Of a DNA stretch of 57,691 nucleotides, positions 25,493-33,621 are shown piece after piece. The DNA is taken from NCBI GenBank assembly GCA_964562165.1, contig CAZLRZ010000002.1, forward strand, positions 1 through 57,691, read 5' to 3'. Every line of letters starts with the position of its first letter. Position 1 is the first letter of the stretch. Position numbers and translations under genes: made by a program. The DNA comes from JAKQLP01 sp964562165. Lineage in GTDB: Bacteria > Patescibacteriota > Dojkabacteria > B142 > OLB20. The notes beneath the pieces were generated by a model. That model was not told where the DNA came from, searched no databases, and saw only the letters and a program-made list of their open reading frames with translations.

Positions 25493-26638
25493 AATTTAGA
25501 ATTGTAAAATTATACTTTTTAACTAAAAGTTGTAAATTCTTTTTGGCTTGAGTTTTTACTAAGGCTAAACCGGAGCCTTCATCGCCAAACCCTCCTGCAC
25601 CTGAAATCTTGCAAAACCCTCCCTGCTCTCTTACTTCTTTTAGAAATACGTTTACTTTTGAATTTGTAAATCCGAGTTCTTCTAATAGTTGGCAATTTGT
25701 ATTTAAAGCTTCATTAAAACCCTTGAATTCGGTTTCTATTAAATTAGCAATTAAGGATTGAATCTTTTTAAATACTTCCAATTTGTTTTTGTTTATGGAT
25801 ACTAAACCAATCATATCCCCTGTGCTTTCTTTGGGTTTCCCGGTAAATACTAAATATAGATCTTTAAAGATATCGACTGAGGTTTTAATTCTAGANNNNN
25901 NNNNNNNNNNNNNNNNNNNNNNNNNNNNNNNNNNNNNNNNNNNNNNNNNNNNNNNNNNNNNNNNNNNNNNNNNNNNNNNNNNNNNNNNNNNNNNNCGGTA
26001 AATACTAAATATAGATCTTTAAAGATATCGACTGAGGTTTTAATTCTAGAGAATTTTCTATTACCATTTAATTCATGTTCATAAAGAATTAGACCTTCAT
26101 TTATAATGCAGGCAGGGTCAGCCCCACTTGACCGACCATGTTGAAAATCCTCCATTTCTTTAGAAAGTTCAAAAAGGAAATCGTTTGTAAATTCGATTTC
26201 ATTTTGGGTTAACAATGATTTGATAACCCCAATTGACATAACGGCAGAAGATCCTAACCCTGAACCGATGGGAATTTCGCTATCAATGTTGATTTTAACA
26301 AAGGATTTAAGCGAGATTTTATCTAAAATTAATCCGATTATAATTTTAAAGAAATTGAAATCTTCATTAACATAAATTCTAAGCTTGGAAATGTCGTTTG
26401 TTTTTAGATAATCACTACGAAGTTTTTTGGCTTTTAAATAACAAGCGACGGCTTCACCTTTACTTACTTTAATATTCCCATTAATTTGTGGGAATGAAAT
26501 TTCGAAATTATCGCTTTGGTTTTGGGATGATGTAAAAGTCGCAAATAGATTTATTGTGGTTAGTATTGCAGAGTTCCCAGGGTAAACCACACTGTGTTCG
26601 CCAAATAAAATTATTTTTGCTGGGACTTTAATTTTCAT
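25461..26638 (-). CDS. mvk: Mevalonate kinase (GHMP family), split only by an assembly artefact
   Basis: As deposited the gene is broken by 100 N, but the 55 bases at 25841-25895 repeat exactly at 25996-26050. Dropping one copy and the N run (155 bases) joins the parts in frame as VFTGKPKESTGDMIGLV and gives 340 residues. The start is the ATG at 26638 (MKIKVPAKIILFGEHSVVYP); a GTG 15 bases upstream is less likely. Motifs fit mevalonate kinase: GSGLGSSAVMSIGV (ATP loop), FQHGRSSGADPA (catalytic Asp) and KISGAGGFG. It phosphorylates mevalonate in the isoprenoid pathway. It directly follows the last pilin-like gene (about 15 bases) and overlaps mvaD. Confidence 0.93.
25841..25895. repeat. 55-bp exact repeat, copy 1 (unmerged assembly overlap)
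   Basis: Identical to 25996-26050 on the other side of a 100-N run. Both copies encode the same stretch of mevalonate kinase, so this is one genomic segment represented twice. Confidence 0.97.
25896..25995. other. Assembly gap (100 N), probably spurious
   Basis: Exactly 100 N between two identical 55-base flanks. The natural reading is that two contigs overlapping by 55 bases were scaffolded without being merged. Confidence 0.95.
25996..26050. repeat. 55-bp exact repeat, copy 2 (unmerged assembly overlap)
   Basis: Second copy of 25841-25895; see that entry. Confidence 0.97.
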
Positions 26639-26652
26639 GGTAGATTTTAACA

Positions 26653-27057
26653 CTAATCTGTTCCATCTATGTAGTAATCGAAGACAATTTTTGGGTTTAT
26701 TTCAAGAACATAAGCTTCGATAGAATAATTAGTTTCAAGAATGTTTGAATGAACTTTAACAAGTCTGTTAATGTTGCCAGAACCTGTAATTGATTCAATA
26801 AAGCAAGAATCTGAAGCGAGCTGAATCTCCTCATTCCCTGAGTAGCTATTATTTACTTTTAACTTGTTTAAAGCTATTTCCATGCAAGACTGTGCTGCAG
26901 TTCTACTCTTAAAGTATGAATTGATGTTTTTATTTGTAACAAAGGAATCAGTATTAATCTGATAACTGGTAAGGATAATTACCGATCCAACGATTAACAA
27001 AATAACAACTGTTATTATTGAAACAAAGCCATTGTATTTCCTATTAGTCTGCAACAT
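26653..27057 (-). CDS. PilX/GspK-like minor pilin
   Basis: A 134-residue protein with a short basic leader (MLQTNRKYNG) and then a long hydrophobic helix, FVSIITVVILLIVGSVIIL. The glycine before the phenylalanine is placed as in prepilin cleavage sites, but the Glu at position 5 of the mature pilin is missing (FVSII), as in some GspK/PilX minor pilins. The rest (AAQSCMEIALNKLKVN) matches the PilX N-terminal pattern. It is last in the run of prepilin-like genes and overlaps the previous one by 14 bases. Likely part of the pilus-initiating tip complex. Confidence 0.75.
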   Translation of the reverse strand: MLQTNRKYNGFVSIITVVILLIVGSVIILTSYQINTDSFVTNKNINSYFKSRTAAQSCMEIALNKLKVNNSYSGNEEIQLASDSCFIESITGSGNINRLVKVHSNILETNYSIEAYVLEINPKIVFDYYIDGTD

Positions 27058-27565
27058 ATCGTTTTATTGTAAAACTAGATTCGTAACTTTGATTATAATT
27101 AAAAGCTTGTAATGTGTTTTCAGTATCATATCTTAACTTAAATTTAAAAAGAATTGAGCCGGTAGTATTTACATTACTGGCATTTATAAATTGAGCATCA
27201 TACAAACTTACTTTCGAGGAGTTGATCTGAACAGGAACTCCAGAATCGACTTTAATAAAAATATTTCCGTTAAGAATTGAAATTTCGTGAACGGAATTAC
27301 CGTCGGACATTATTTGAAGGACTGAGCCTGTTTGGTTATTTGTAGGAATAATAATCGAATTGGCGGAACGCATCTCTTTTTGGAAAAACAAAATGATAGA
27401 TTGGGCTTCAAGATTCACCTTTTCAATTGCCTGCCTTTTATTGTTTGAATCGGTTAAATTGAAGATAACGGCTACAATTGAAAGCACCAAAGCCGAAACT
27501 ATCCCTACATAGAGTAAAATTTCAACTAACGAGTTCGCTTTTAAATTTGTTTTTCTATTCATCAA
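27044..27565 (-). CDS. Prepilin-like protein (PilW/GspJ-like)
   Basis: A 173-residue protein with a prepilin start, KANSLVEILLYVGIVSALVL: basic leader, small residue, polar residue, then SLVE with Glu at +5 and a long hydrophobic helix. Alanine replaces the usual glycine before the cleavage point. The remainder is a polar, beta-rich domain with no recognised family. It overlaps its neighbours by 11 and 14 bases. Two ATG codons (27565 and 27562) could start it. Role: minor pilin. Confidence 0.78.
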   Translation of the reverse strand: MMNRKTNLKANSLVEILLYVGIVSALVLSIVAVIFNLTDSNNKRQAIEKVNLEAQSIILFFQKEMRSANSIIIPTNNQTGSVLQIMSDGNSVHEISILNGNIFIKVDSGVPVQINSSKVSLYDAQFINASNVNTTGSILFKFKLRYDTENTLQAFNYNQSYESSFTIKRYVAD

Positions 27566-28967
27566 TTAATGTTTCTGCAGGTTTAATTATTGTAAGTTCC
27601 TTATCTGGCCCTGCTCCTGTTAAAAAGAGAACGTCTTTTTGAGAATTGTATGCCAGACCATATTGTTCAGAGGGTAAGTTTAAAAAGCCAAAGACGGTTG
27701 GATTATAGGGGTCAGTAATCCTTAAAACTTGGAACTCCCTAGTAGGATTCGTAGTTGCGAGAAAAACGTAATTACTTGAATAGTTTACGGCCATTGCACC
27801 AACTCGACCGTTAACCAGATAGTCTTTTTGAAGAATTGGGTTTAATGGGTTTGTAATATTGAATATTGAAATGTATCCATCAGTATCAGATACAATTAAT
27901 CTATTGTTTTCAGCATTTGTATGAATTACAAAGCCATCTCCATTGCCAGGTAGGTTTATCGACCCGACATTTAAAGGATTCAATTTGTCAGTGATATTAC
28001 TTATAACTACTTCTTGGGTATTACTATCAGTAGTTAAATATGAATAATTTCCATAAACTGAAATGTCGATAATTGTATCAGGTACACTTATTTTGCTAAG
28101 TACGATAGCATTTGCCGGAATTGTAAAATCAATGATATACATTTTATTGGATTCGTTTGTGGGGTTCGTAACAACATATAAATAGTTGCCGACTACCCTT
28201 GAACCCCACGCATCACCGGCGCCGGGTAGATCAATTACTTTTTCAACAAATGGATTCAGGGGATTTGTAATATTAACAATAGAAACTTCTTGTGTATTTG
28301 AAGTGCTGGATAAAATTGCGTAGTTACCGGAAACTTCGAGATAGTTTAAAGTAGGCGCAACGTTTATACACTTTTTAAGAATGGGGTTGTATGGGTCAAC
28401 AACATCTAGAATACAAAAATTACTTGTTGTTCCATGCCTTACAACATAAAGGTAGTCACCCTGGGAACGTAATTCAACTCCTTCAAATGTGCCAGGAAGG
28501 TTAACGGTCGAAACAACCATGGGATTAGACCAATCATGCATTGTATAAAACAACCTATCCCAATTTGTAATCCTTGAGGTTGTTGCAATCTCTTTGTCTT
28601 GCCAAGAAACTTTTAATTGGACTTCTTTTTCATGACTATCAATGTCAATTATGTTAATCGTTCTTAAATAGCCATCAATTTCGTTGGGCGAATTGGTAAG
28701 CTCCCATTGGTTTGTGTTATTTAAAATGATTCCATGAACCCCGGAAGTTAAACCAACAAAGTTAGAGGTTTTTAATGAATATACGCCTTCATATATGCTT
28801 TCTAGTAAAGCATTGGCCTTTGTCGTTCGATCAGCATTGCTACTATTTTGGATATTGTTCGCTATAGAGGAAATTATTATTAAAGTAATTACAGAAAACA
28901 AAGCGACACTTACCAGCACTTCGATTAATGAAAACCCTTTTAAGTTTTTACTCTTCAATCTGGCCAT
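27555..28967 (-). CDS. Prepilin fused to an LVIVD-type beta-propeller
   Basis: A 470-residue protein, far larger than ordinary pilins. Residues 1-40 form a class prepilin start, LKGFSLIEVLVSVALFS, with cleavage after G and Glu at +5. A linker/pilin-like region (about 40-155) follows. From about 160 to 465 there are six tandem repeats, each with a strand ending in a [D/N]-[I/F/V]-T/V-[D/N]-P-x-N-P turn: DVVDPYNP, NITNPLNP, DFTIPANA, NITDKLNP, NITNPLNP, RITDPYNP. This is the LVIVD repeat pattern, expected to fold as a beta-propeller. The natural reading is a pilus-tip adhesin or minor pilin carrying a binding head. It sits among other prepilin genes with overlapping ends. Confidence 0.85.
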   Translation of the reverse strand: MARLKSKNLKGFSLIEVLVSVALFSVITLIIISSIANNIQNSSNADRTTKANALLESIYEGVYSLKTSNFVGLTSGVHGIILNNTNQWELTNSPNEIDGYLRTINIIDIDSHEKEVQLKVSWQDKEIATTSRITNWDRLFYTMHDWSNPMVVSTVNLPGTFEGVELRSQGDYLYVVRHGTTSNFCILDVVDPYNPILKKCINVAPTLNYLEVSGNYAILSSTSNTQEVSIVNITNPLNPFVEKVIDLPGAGDAWGSRVVGNYLYVVTNPTNESNKMYIIDFTIPANAIVLSKISVPDTIIDISVYGNYSYLTTDSNTQEVVISNITDKLNPLNVGSINLPGNGDGFVIHTNAENNRLIVSDTDGYISIFNITNPLNPILQKDYLVNGRVGAMAVNYSSNYVFLATTNPTREFQVLRITDPYNPTVFGFLNLPSEQYGLAYNSQKDVLFLTGAGPDKELTIIKPAETLIDE

Positions 28968-29379
28968 ATATATTAATGTTTAAGGTGTTGTTTAAATTAC
29001 CACGATTAAAAATATTTATAGATTTATTTGAATCCAGTTCTCCAGAATTTATTTCGAAATCCATTTCAGTATCGCCAGAAAAAGATATGTTTTGTGTTAA
29101 GTGGTAAACAATATCGTAAGAAGAATCCCTTGTAGCATAGTTATCTCCTTTATAAACGATTATTTGAGCATTTAAAAACTTAATCCCCCAGCTTGAGTCG
29201 TTTAATTTAATCATTGAATTTGCCTGTGCTGTTTTTATTGCTCTAATGGAGGTCGATGTAGATTCTTCGATTTCAGATCTATAGATAAAATTATTATCTA
29301 TAATTGCATAAGATCCAGCGAATAAAATAGCTAGAAGAGCAATTGTTAAAAGCATTTCGATTAAGGTGTATCCTTTCAT
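28948..29379 (-). CDS. Prepilin-like protein (GspH-like)
   Basis: A 143-residue protein starting at the ATG of MKGYTLIEMLLTIALLAILF, a textbook prepilin N-terminus: short leader, Gly, then aromatic, Leu-Ile and Glu at +5. I choose this start over one 33 bases upstream because it overlaps the pilC stop by ATGA and leaves the normal leader length. The rest resembles the small beta-sandwich of GspH/FimT-type pseudopilins (SWGIKFLNAQIIVYKGDNY). Minor or major pilin cannot be decided. Confidence 0.82.
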   Translation of the reverse strand: MKGYTLIEMLLTIALLAILFAGSYAIIDNNFIYRSEIEESTSTSIRAIKTAQANSMIKLNDSSWGIKFLNAQIIVYKGDNYATRDSSYDIVYHLTQNISFSGDTEMDFEINSGELDSNKSINIFNRGNLNNTLNINIYGQIEE

Positions 29380-30755
29380 GGTATTTCCGTAACATTCGAT
29401 GCATTTACCCATCCATATGTATCTTTAACAGAAATTTTATACCAACCTGCATTTTTCTCGACAATATCGAAGAATTCTCCGGATTTAACCTTCGCAATTA
29501 ACTTACCACCGATAGAATCTCTAACGTTAACATATCCTGTGTCTGTGGTGTTTATTTTTAATCTACTGTTTTTTATAGCTAAGACATTATCAGATTTAAC
29601 TATTGTTGGGACCAATACTTGATTGTCAGTGTTTTCGGTAGTGTTCCCTGTTAAATCGTTCAAATTCCCAACTATGTTGTATATTGGCAAAATCACAGAA
29701 ATCGCCATAAAGGCAACGCCAACCCAAACGATTATTAAAAGGATAGGTTCAAACAAAGTTGAAATGTTTTTTGATGAAAGTTCGCTCTTTTTAGAATAAA
29801 TATCAAAGATCTTCAAAAAGATTTCGCTTAGATTACCTGTTTGTTCGCCTGTCGAGACAAGTTCAATTATAGATTCATTAAACCATTTGTGAATTTTGGG
29901 ATAAGTAGAAAAAGCATCATTAAAGGTAAAGCCCTTTGTGATTTCGACTTCAAGATGGGTGTAAACTTTTTTGAAGGCATTATATGAAGTGGTTTTAGCA
30001 ATAATCGCAAGCGCTTTATCTGCAGGAATACCTATTTCTAGTAAGTTCCCCATAATATATCCAAATCTTGAAAACTCAACTTCTTGAATAATCTGTTTAA
30101 TTCCAGGTATTCCAAGTAAAATCGACTGTCCTAAATGCTTTGTCTTTTTATTAAAAAAGACTATATAAACAACTATCAATGTAATTAATAAGAATAAAGG
30201 TACAACAGTTAGTCCATAGTTTTGAAAAAAGTCGCCCAAGTTAACAAAAACTTGAGTCACAAAAGGTAGTTCGGTATTAAAACTTTTATATATTTGAGAG
30301 AATCTTGGTAGAATAAATATCGCAATTCCTGCGGATATTAATATCAACAAAGAGAAAATAATAACCGGGTAAATACTAGCTGATCGGATTCTCGAAACAA
30401 ATTCATTATCCTTTTTCATCTGTTCACTTGCCATCACAAGATTCTTTGATAGTGTGCCCGATTCCTCGCCTATCCTTACTATCGAAACAATATGTTCGGG
30501 TATTATATTTTCGTTTTGCAGGGTTAACCAAAAGGGGTTCCCATTAAGGATTTCAGTTTTTATGTAACTGATATTATCTTTAAAAGATAAATCAGTAGTT
30601 TCTTTTTCTAGGGTTTCAAAGGCTTTTTCTATGTTTACGCCTGAAGAAATCATCAAAGAAAGATTCTCGAAGAAGGCAGTTTTATTTTTAGAAAAACCAA
30701 TATCTCTTGTTAGATTTTTTTTTAATTTTTCGAAAAAGTTATTTCTTTTCTTCAT
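29376..30755 (-). CDS. pilC: PilC/GspF membrane platform protein with a C-terminal SH3-like domain
   Basis: A 459-residue protein. Two GspF domains (about 25-150 and 225-350) and three membrane helices make the inner-membrane platform of a type IV pilus; typical sentences are LSLMISSGVNIEKAFETLE, RIGEESGTLSKNL and LVSTGEQTGNLSEIFLKI. Ordinary PilC ends just after the last helix (ILPIYNIV). Here a polar linker (about 360-385) leads to about 70 extra residues, with GYVNVRDSIGGKLIAKVKSG and AGWYKISVKDTYGWVNASNV, a clear bacterial SH3 (SH3b) pattern. After the third helix the tail should be outside the membrane, where an SH3b could bind peptidoglycan. Overlaps pilB by 17 bases and the next gene by four. 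Confidence 0.9.
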   Translation of the reverse strand: MKKRNNFFEKLKKNLTRDIGFSKNKTAFFENLSLMISSGVNIEKAFETLEKETTDLSFKDNISYIKTEILNGNPFWLTLQNENIIPEHIVSIVRIGEESGTLSKNLVMASEQMKKDNEFVSRIRSASIYPVIIFSLLILISAGIAIFILPRFSQIYKSFNTELPFVTQVFVNLGDFFQNYGLTVVPLFLLITLIVVYIVFFNKKTKHLGQSILLGIPGIKQIIQEVEFSRFGYIMGNLLEIGIPADKALAIIAKTTSYNAFKKVYTHLEVEITKGFTFNDAFSTYPKIHKWFNESIIELVSTGEQTGNLSEIFLKIFDIYSKKSELSSKNISTLFEPILLIIVWVGVAFMAISVILPIYNIVGNLNDLTGNTTENTDNQVLVPTIVKSDNVLAIKNSRLKINTTDTGYVNVRDSIGGKLIAKVKSGEFFDIVEKNAGWYKISVKDTYGWVNASNVTEIP

Positions 30756-32403
30756 ACACGTAAGTCGAGCTTAAGGTAATAGGAGCTACACGAACTAGTT
30801 CATCAATACTTGTAATCCCTGATTCAACTTTCTCCCAGCCATCTTCGAAAAGTGATATTGCTCCTTGCTTTGAAGCAATGGCCCAAATCTCTTGAGAGGT
30901 GGGGTTAGACATTATTAATTCTTGAATCTCTTTTGTAATATAAATAAGTTCAAAAATTCCAACTCTACCTTGAAAACCTGTATCATTACATTTAGTGCAT
31001 CCCTTTCCTTTGTAAAAACGCATTCCCTCTTTTAGTATCTTTTTGGGGAAATAATCATAGTTCTGTTTAATTTCTTCATTAGTTATTTCGTAGCTATATC
31101 TACAGTTTGGGCAAAGCCTTCGTACTAGCCTTTGAGCAATTATTAAATTAATAGTTGAACTTAACAAAAATGGCTCTATTCCCATATCTATTAAACGAGG
31201 TATGCTTGTAGCTGCATCGTTTGCGTGAAAAGTTGAGAGTAAAAGATGACCAGTAAGGGCTGCATTTACAGCAATTTCAGCCGTTTCATTATCTCGAATT
31301 TCTCCAACCAATATTAAGTTTGGATCTTGTCTAACAATTGATCTTAGACCATTTGCAAAAGTAATATTATTTTTTTCGTTTATTTGTATTTGGTTAATTC
31401 CTGGGATTCTATATTCAATAGGATCTTCGATAGTTGTAATATTGATTTCAGGCCTTTTCAACTTTTTAATAACAGCGTAAAGAGTCGTTGTTTTACCAGA
31501 GCCAGTTGGCCCTGTAGTTAAGATCATTCCGTAAGTTTTTTTGTACGAATCAGAAATCAATTTTTGATTTCTTTCAGAAAGGCCTAATTCTTCAAGACTA
31601 AGACTGCGAATATAATCAGAAAGTATTCTAATGGCAATCTTTTCTCCATTTAAAACCGGAACAATGGAAATTCTAAAGTCCATAACTCTTTCTTCAAAAT
31701 GGTACCTTAAAGCGCCATCCTGAGCTTTGTTATGCTCGTCAATCCTAAGCCCTGCTTGGATTTTAATGCGATTAAGAATCCTTTGGAATAAATCATAAGT
31801 AATTTCAGTAATAATTTTTAATATCCCGTCAATTCTAAATTTTATTACAACGGATTTGTCTTCTTGAGGCTCCATATGAATATCCGAAGCTTTCAAATCG
31901 ATTGCATCATTTAATATTTCATTGAAAATATCTGGAATGGCATTTGGTTCATATGATGCTAACCGGTCTTTTAGAGGGTCTTTAATACTCGATAAAAAGG
32001 TTTTAATGTCTGTTTCGTTTGAATATTGGAAATGTATCTTTAAGTCAGGATTGCTTTTTTTGAACTTTCCCTGTAACTCTTTGATTAACTCTGGATTCGA
32101 AGTAGTAAAGTCAATCTCTTTATTCTTGAATGAAATTGGAACTAAATTGTATTTGAACAATAAATTTTTGGAAAATTCTTTAAGTAATTCAACGTCGGGC
32201 TTTTTGATTTCGAAGTTGAAATATTCTAAACCGTAAAATTCAGCAATGGCTTGACCTAACAGTTCTTTAGTTAGAACTTGATCTTGCAATAATTGATCAA
32301 AGACATTTGATGGGGCTTTTTGAAGCGCAGAATCGATTTCTTCTTTTTTAAGATAATTTTGTTTAACTAACAAATCTATTATCTGGGCAGATGTTAAATT
32401 CAT
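30739..32403 (-). CDS. pilB: PilB/GspE type IV pilus assembly ATPase
   Basis: A 554-residue ATPase that powers pilus extension. An N-terminal GspE-N-like domain (about 1-140; LGQAIAEFYGLEYFNF) is followed by the catalytic core: DAIDLKASDIHMEPQ, Walker A GPTGSGKTTTLYA, the Asp box (TTIEDPIEYRIPGINQIQIN), LVGEIRDNETAEIAVNAALT and the His box (LLSTFHANDAATSIPRL). The zinc tetracysteine is CPNC and CTKC about 40 residues apart. The start overlaps the response regulator stop (ATGA). No retraction ATPase (pilT), pilD or pilMNO is in the window. Confidence 0.97.
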   Translation of the reverse strand: MNLTSAQIIDLLVKQNYLKKEEIDSALQKAPSNVFDQLLQDQVLTKELLGQAIAEFYGLEYFNFEIKKPDVELLKEFSKNLLFKYNLVPISFKNKEIDFTTSNPELIKELQGKFKKSNPDLKIHFQYSNETDIKTFLSSIKDPLKDRLASYEPNAIPDIFNEILNDAIDLKASDIHMEPQEDKSVVIKFRIDGILKIITEITYDLFQRILNRIKIQAGLRIDEHNKAQDGALRYHFEERVMDFRISIVPVLNGEKIAIRILSDYIRSLSLEELGLSERNQKLISDSYKKTYGMILTTGPTGSGKTTTLYAVIKKLKRPEINITTIEDPIEYRIPGINQIQINEKNNITFANGLRSIVRQDPNLILVGEIRDNETAEIAVNAALTGHLLLSTFHANDAATSIPRLIDMGIEPFLLSSTINLIIAQRLVRRLCPNCRYSYEITNEEIKQNYDYFPKKILKEGMRFYKGKGCTKCNDTGFQGRVGIFELIYITKEIQELIMSNPTSQEIWAIASKQGAISLFEDGWEKVESGITSIDELVRVAPITLSSTYVYEEKK

Positions 32404-32771
32404 TTACTCGTCAAAAATTTATTAATATAAATTATAAGTTCATTAAGTGATGTATCAGACTTTATTAAATACCCTATTGCTCCCATGGACATAACCTTTT
32501 GGATATCTTCTTCTTGGCTTAAATTCGAAAACACTAAGATCGGATTTGGAATTTTATTCTTCGATACTTTTTCAAGGACTGTAAAACCATTCATTCCTGG
32601 CAAAACCAAATCTAATAAAACTAGATCATATTTGTTTTTAAGAATATGGTTATAGGCATCAGTGCCGTTATCAACATAATCAACGTCAAAATCGCTGTCA
32701 GTCAATTTCAGCATTAAAGCTTTTGCTAAAGGCTTTTCGTCACCCACCAATAACAATTTGTGTTTAAACAT
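32400..32771 (-). CDS. Single-domain response regulator, altered acidic pocket
   Basis: A 123-residue receiver with phosphoacceptor D54 (LVLLDLVLPG) and lysine K104 (YLIKSD). The acidic pocket normally has two carboxylates before this, but here it reads LLVGDE: glycine 10 replaces the first one and D11 remains, so magnesium binding may be weak. It directly follows the histidine kinase gene (no intergenic bases) and overlaps pilB by four bases, making pilus function the likely target. There is no output domain, so it must act by protein contact, perhaps with PilB. Confidence 0.9.
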   Translation of the reverse strand: MFKHKLLLVGDEKPLAKALMLKLTDSDFDVDYVDNGTDAYNHILKNKYDLVLLDLVLPGMNGFTVLEKVSKNKIPNPILVFSNLSQEEDIQKVMSMGAIGYLIKSDTSLNELIIYINKFLTSK

Positions 32772-33467
32772 TTAAATATTTTTTAACTTAAACTTAATAT
32801 AAAAAATTGTACCGTAATTCTCTTTAGATTCAAACCAGATTTCAGCTTTATGCATATCAACAATCTTCCTTGTTAAAAAGAGGCCTAACCCAGAGCCTTC
32901 AGTTTCATTTTTAATTGCATTGCTTGATCTATAAAATTTGCCAAAAATATTGGCAACCTCGCTTTTTGGAATACCAATCCCACTGTCTTGAATTTTTAAA
33001 ATAATCTCATTATTTCCTTTTTCAATTTCGATTTTTATGGAACTATCCTTTTTCGAATATTTGGCTGCATTATTAATTATGTTTTGAATAGCTAAGCCCA
33101 TTTTGATTTTATCAAGCGAAAGTTCTACCGGGTCATCAAATCCTTTATAGTTAACTTCTAATTCTTTCTTTTTAAGCATTAGGGAAACCTTTTTAACTTC
33201 GTTTTTTACCAACTCTCGTAAATCGGTCTTTTCAAGCATTAACTTTGTCCCTTGTTGTTTTTCAAAATTCACCAAAGTAAGCATATCCTTTACTAGAGTC
33301 ATCATTAAGTCATTATTGAAAATAAGGTCATCAATAATTTCCTTTTGCTTTGGAGCTAAAACGCTGTAATTTTTATCAAGCATTAGTTCTAGAAACCATT
33401 TGTTGCCAGTTAGAGGCGTCTTTAACTGGTGTAATAACAGCAATAAATAATCTTGAGATTTATTCAT
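32772..33467 (-). CDS. Cytoplasmic sensor-less histidine kinase
   Basis: A 231-residue kinase made only of a dimerisation/phosphoacceptor helix pair and the ATPase domain. The phospho-histidine is in LLHQLKTPLTG near residue 13; the N-box is NIINNAAKYSKK, the G1 box DSGIGIP with FGKFYRSSNA, and the G2 box GSGLGLFLTRKI. There is no membrane helix, PAS or other sensing domain, so the input must come through another protein. It begins the pilus gene run and is paired with the adjacent response regulator. Confidence 0.93.
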   Translation of the reverse strand: MNKSQDYLLLLLHQLKTPLTGNKWFLELMLDKNYSVLAPKQKEIIDDLIFNNDLMMTLVKDMLTLVNFEKQQGTKLMLEKTDLRELVKNEVKKVSLMLKKKELEVNYKGFDDPVELSLDKIKMGLAIQNIINNAAKYSKKDSSIKIEIEKGNNEIILKIQDSGIGIPKSEVANIFGKFYRSSNAIKNETEGSGLGLFLTRKIVDMHKAEIWFESKENYGTIFYIKFKLKNI

Positions 33468-33528
33468 AATGATAAATTATATATATTTTTAGAAGTGATT
33501 GGAACAACTTTTTGAAGAAAAGAAAAAA

Positions 33529-33599
33529 TTGCCAGACTAAGAATCGAACTTAGATTAAAGGTTCCAGAAACCCTCGTCCTACCATTAGACGATCTGGCA
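33529..33599 (-). tRNA. tRNA-Gln (CUG)
   Basis: Minus-strand cloverleaf: acceptor TGCCAGA with TCTGGCA; D arm GTC-TAATGGTAG-GAC; anticodon stem AGGGT/ACCTT with loop TTCTGGA, anticodon CUG; T arm CTAAG-TTCGATT-CTTAG. The weak U1-A72 pair is typical of tRNA-Gln recognised by the amidotransferase route, and gatCAB is in this window. CCA is not encoded (ATT follows). It lies 22 bases downstream of the ECF-like gene and 62 bases upstream of the kinase gene, on the same strand. Confidence 0.93.
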
Positions 33600-33621
33600 A
33601 TTCAATAGTGAATTATACCAA

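Noticed and set aside
25783..26001. Plus-strand open frame running through the N run
   Set aside because: It exists only because N bases carry no stops, and it is antisense to mevalonate kinase.
25841..26050. Direct repeats flanking an insertion (target-site duplication or tandem copy)
   Set aside because: The repeats are exactly 55 bases, flank exactly 100 N and give an intact gene when collapsed; the same length recurs at 56354-56563, which points to assembly, not biology.
25461..26638. Phosphomevalonate kinase or galactokinase as the identity of this GHMP gene
   Set aside because: The FQHGRSSGAD and IILFGEH motifs and GSGLGSSA loop fit mevalonate kinase better than either alternative.
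26639..26653. GTG start of mevalonate kinase
   Set aside because: The ATG at 26638 starts exactly at the conserved KIKVPAKIILFGEH segment; the GTG adds five residues only.
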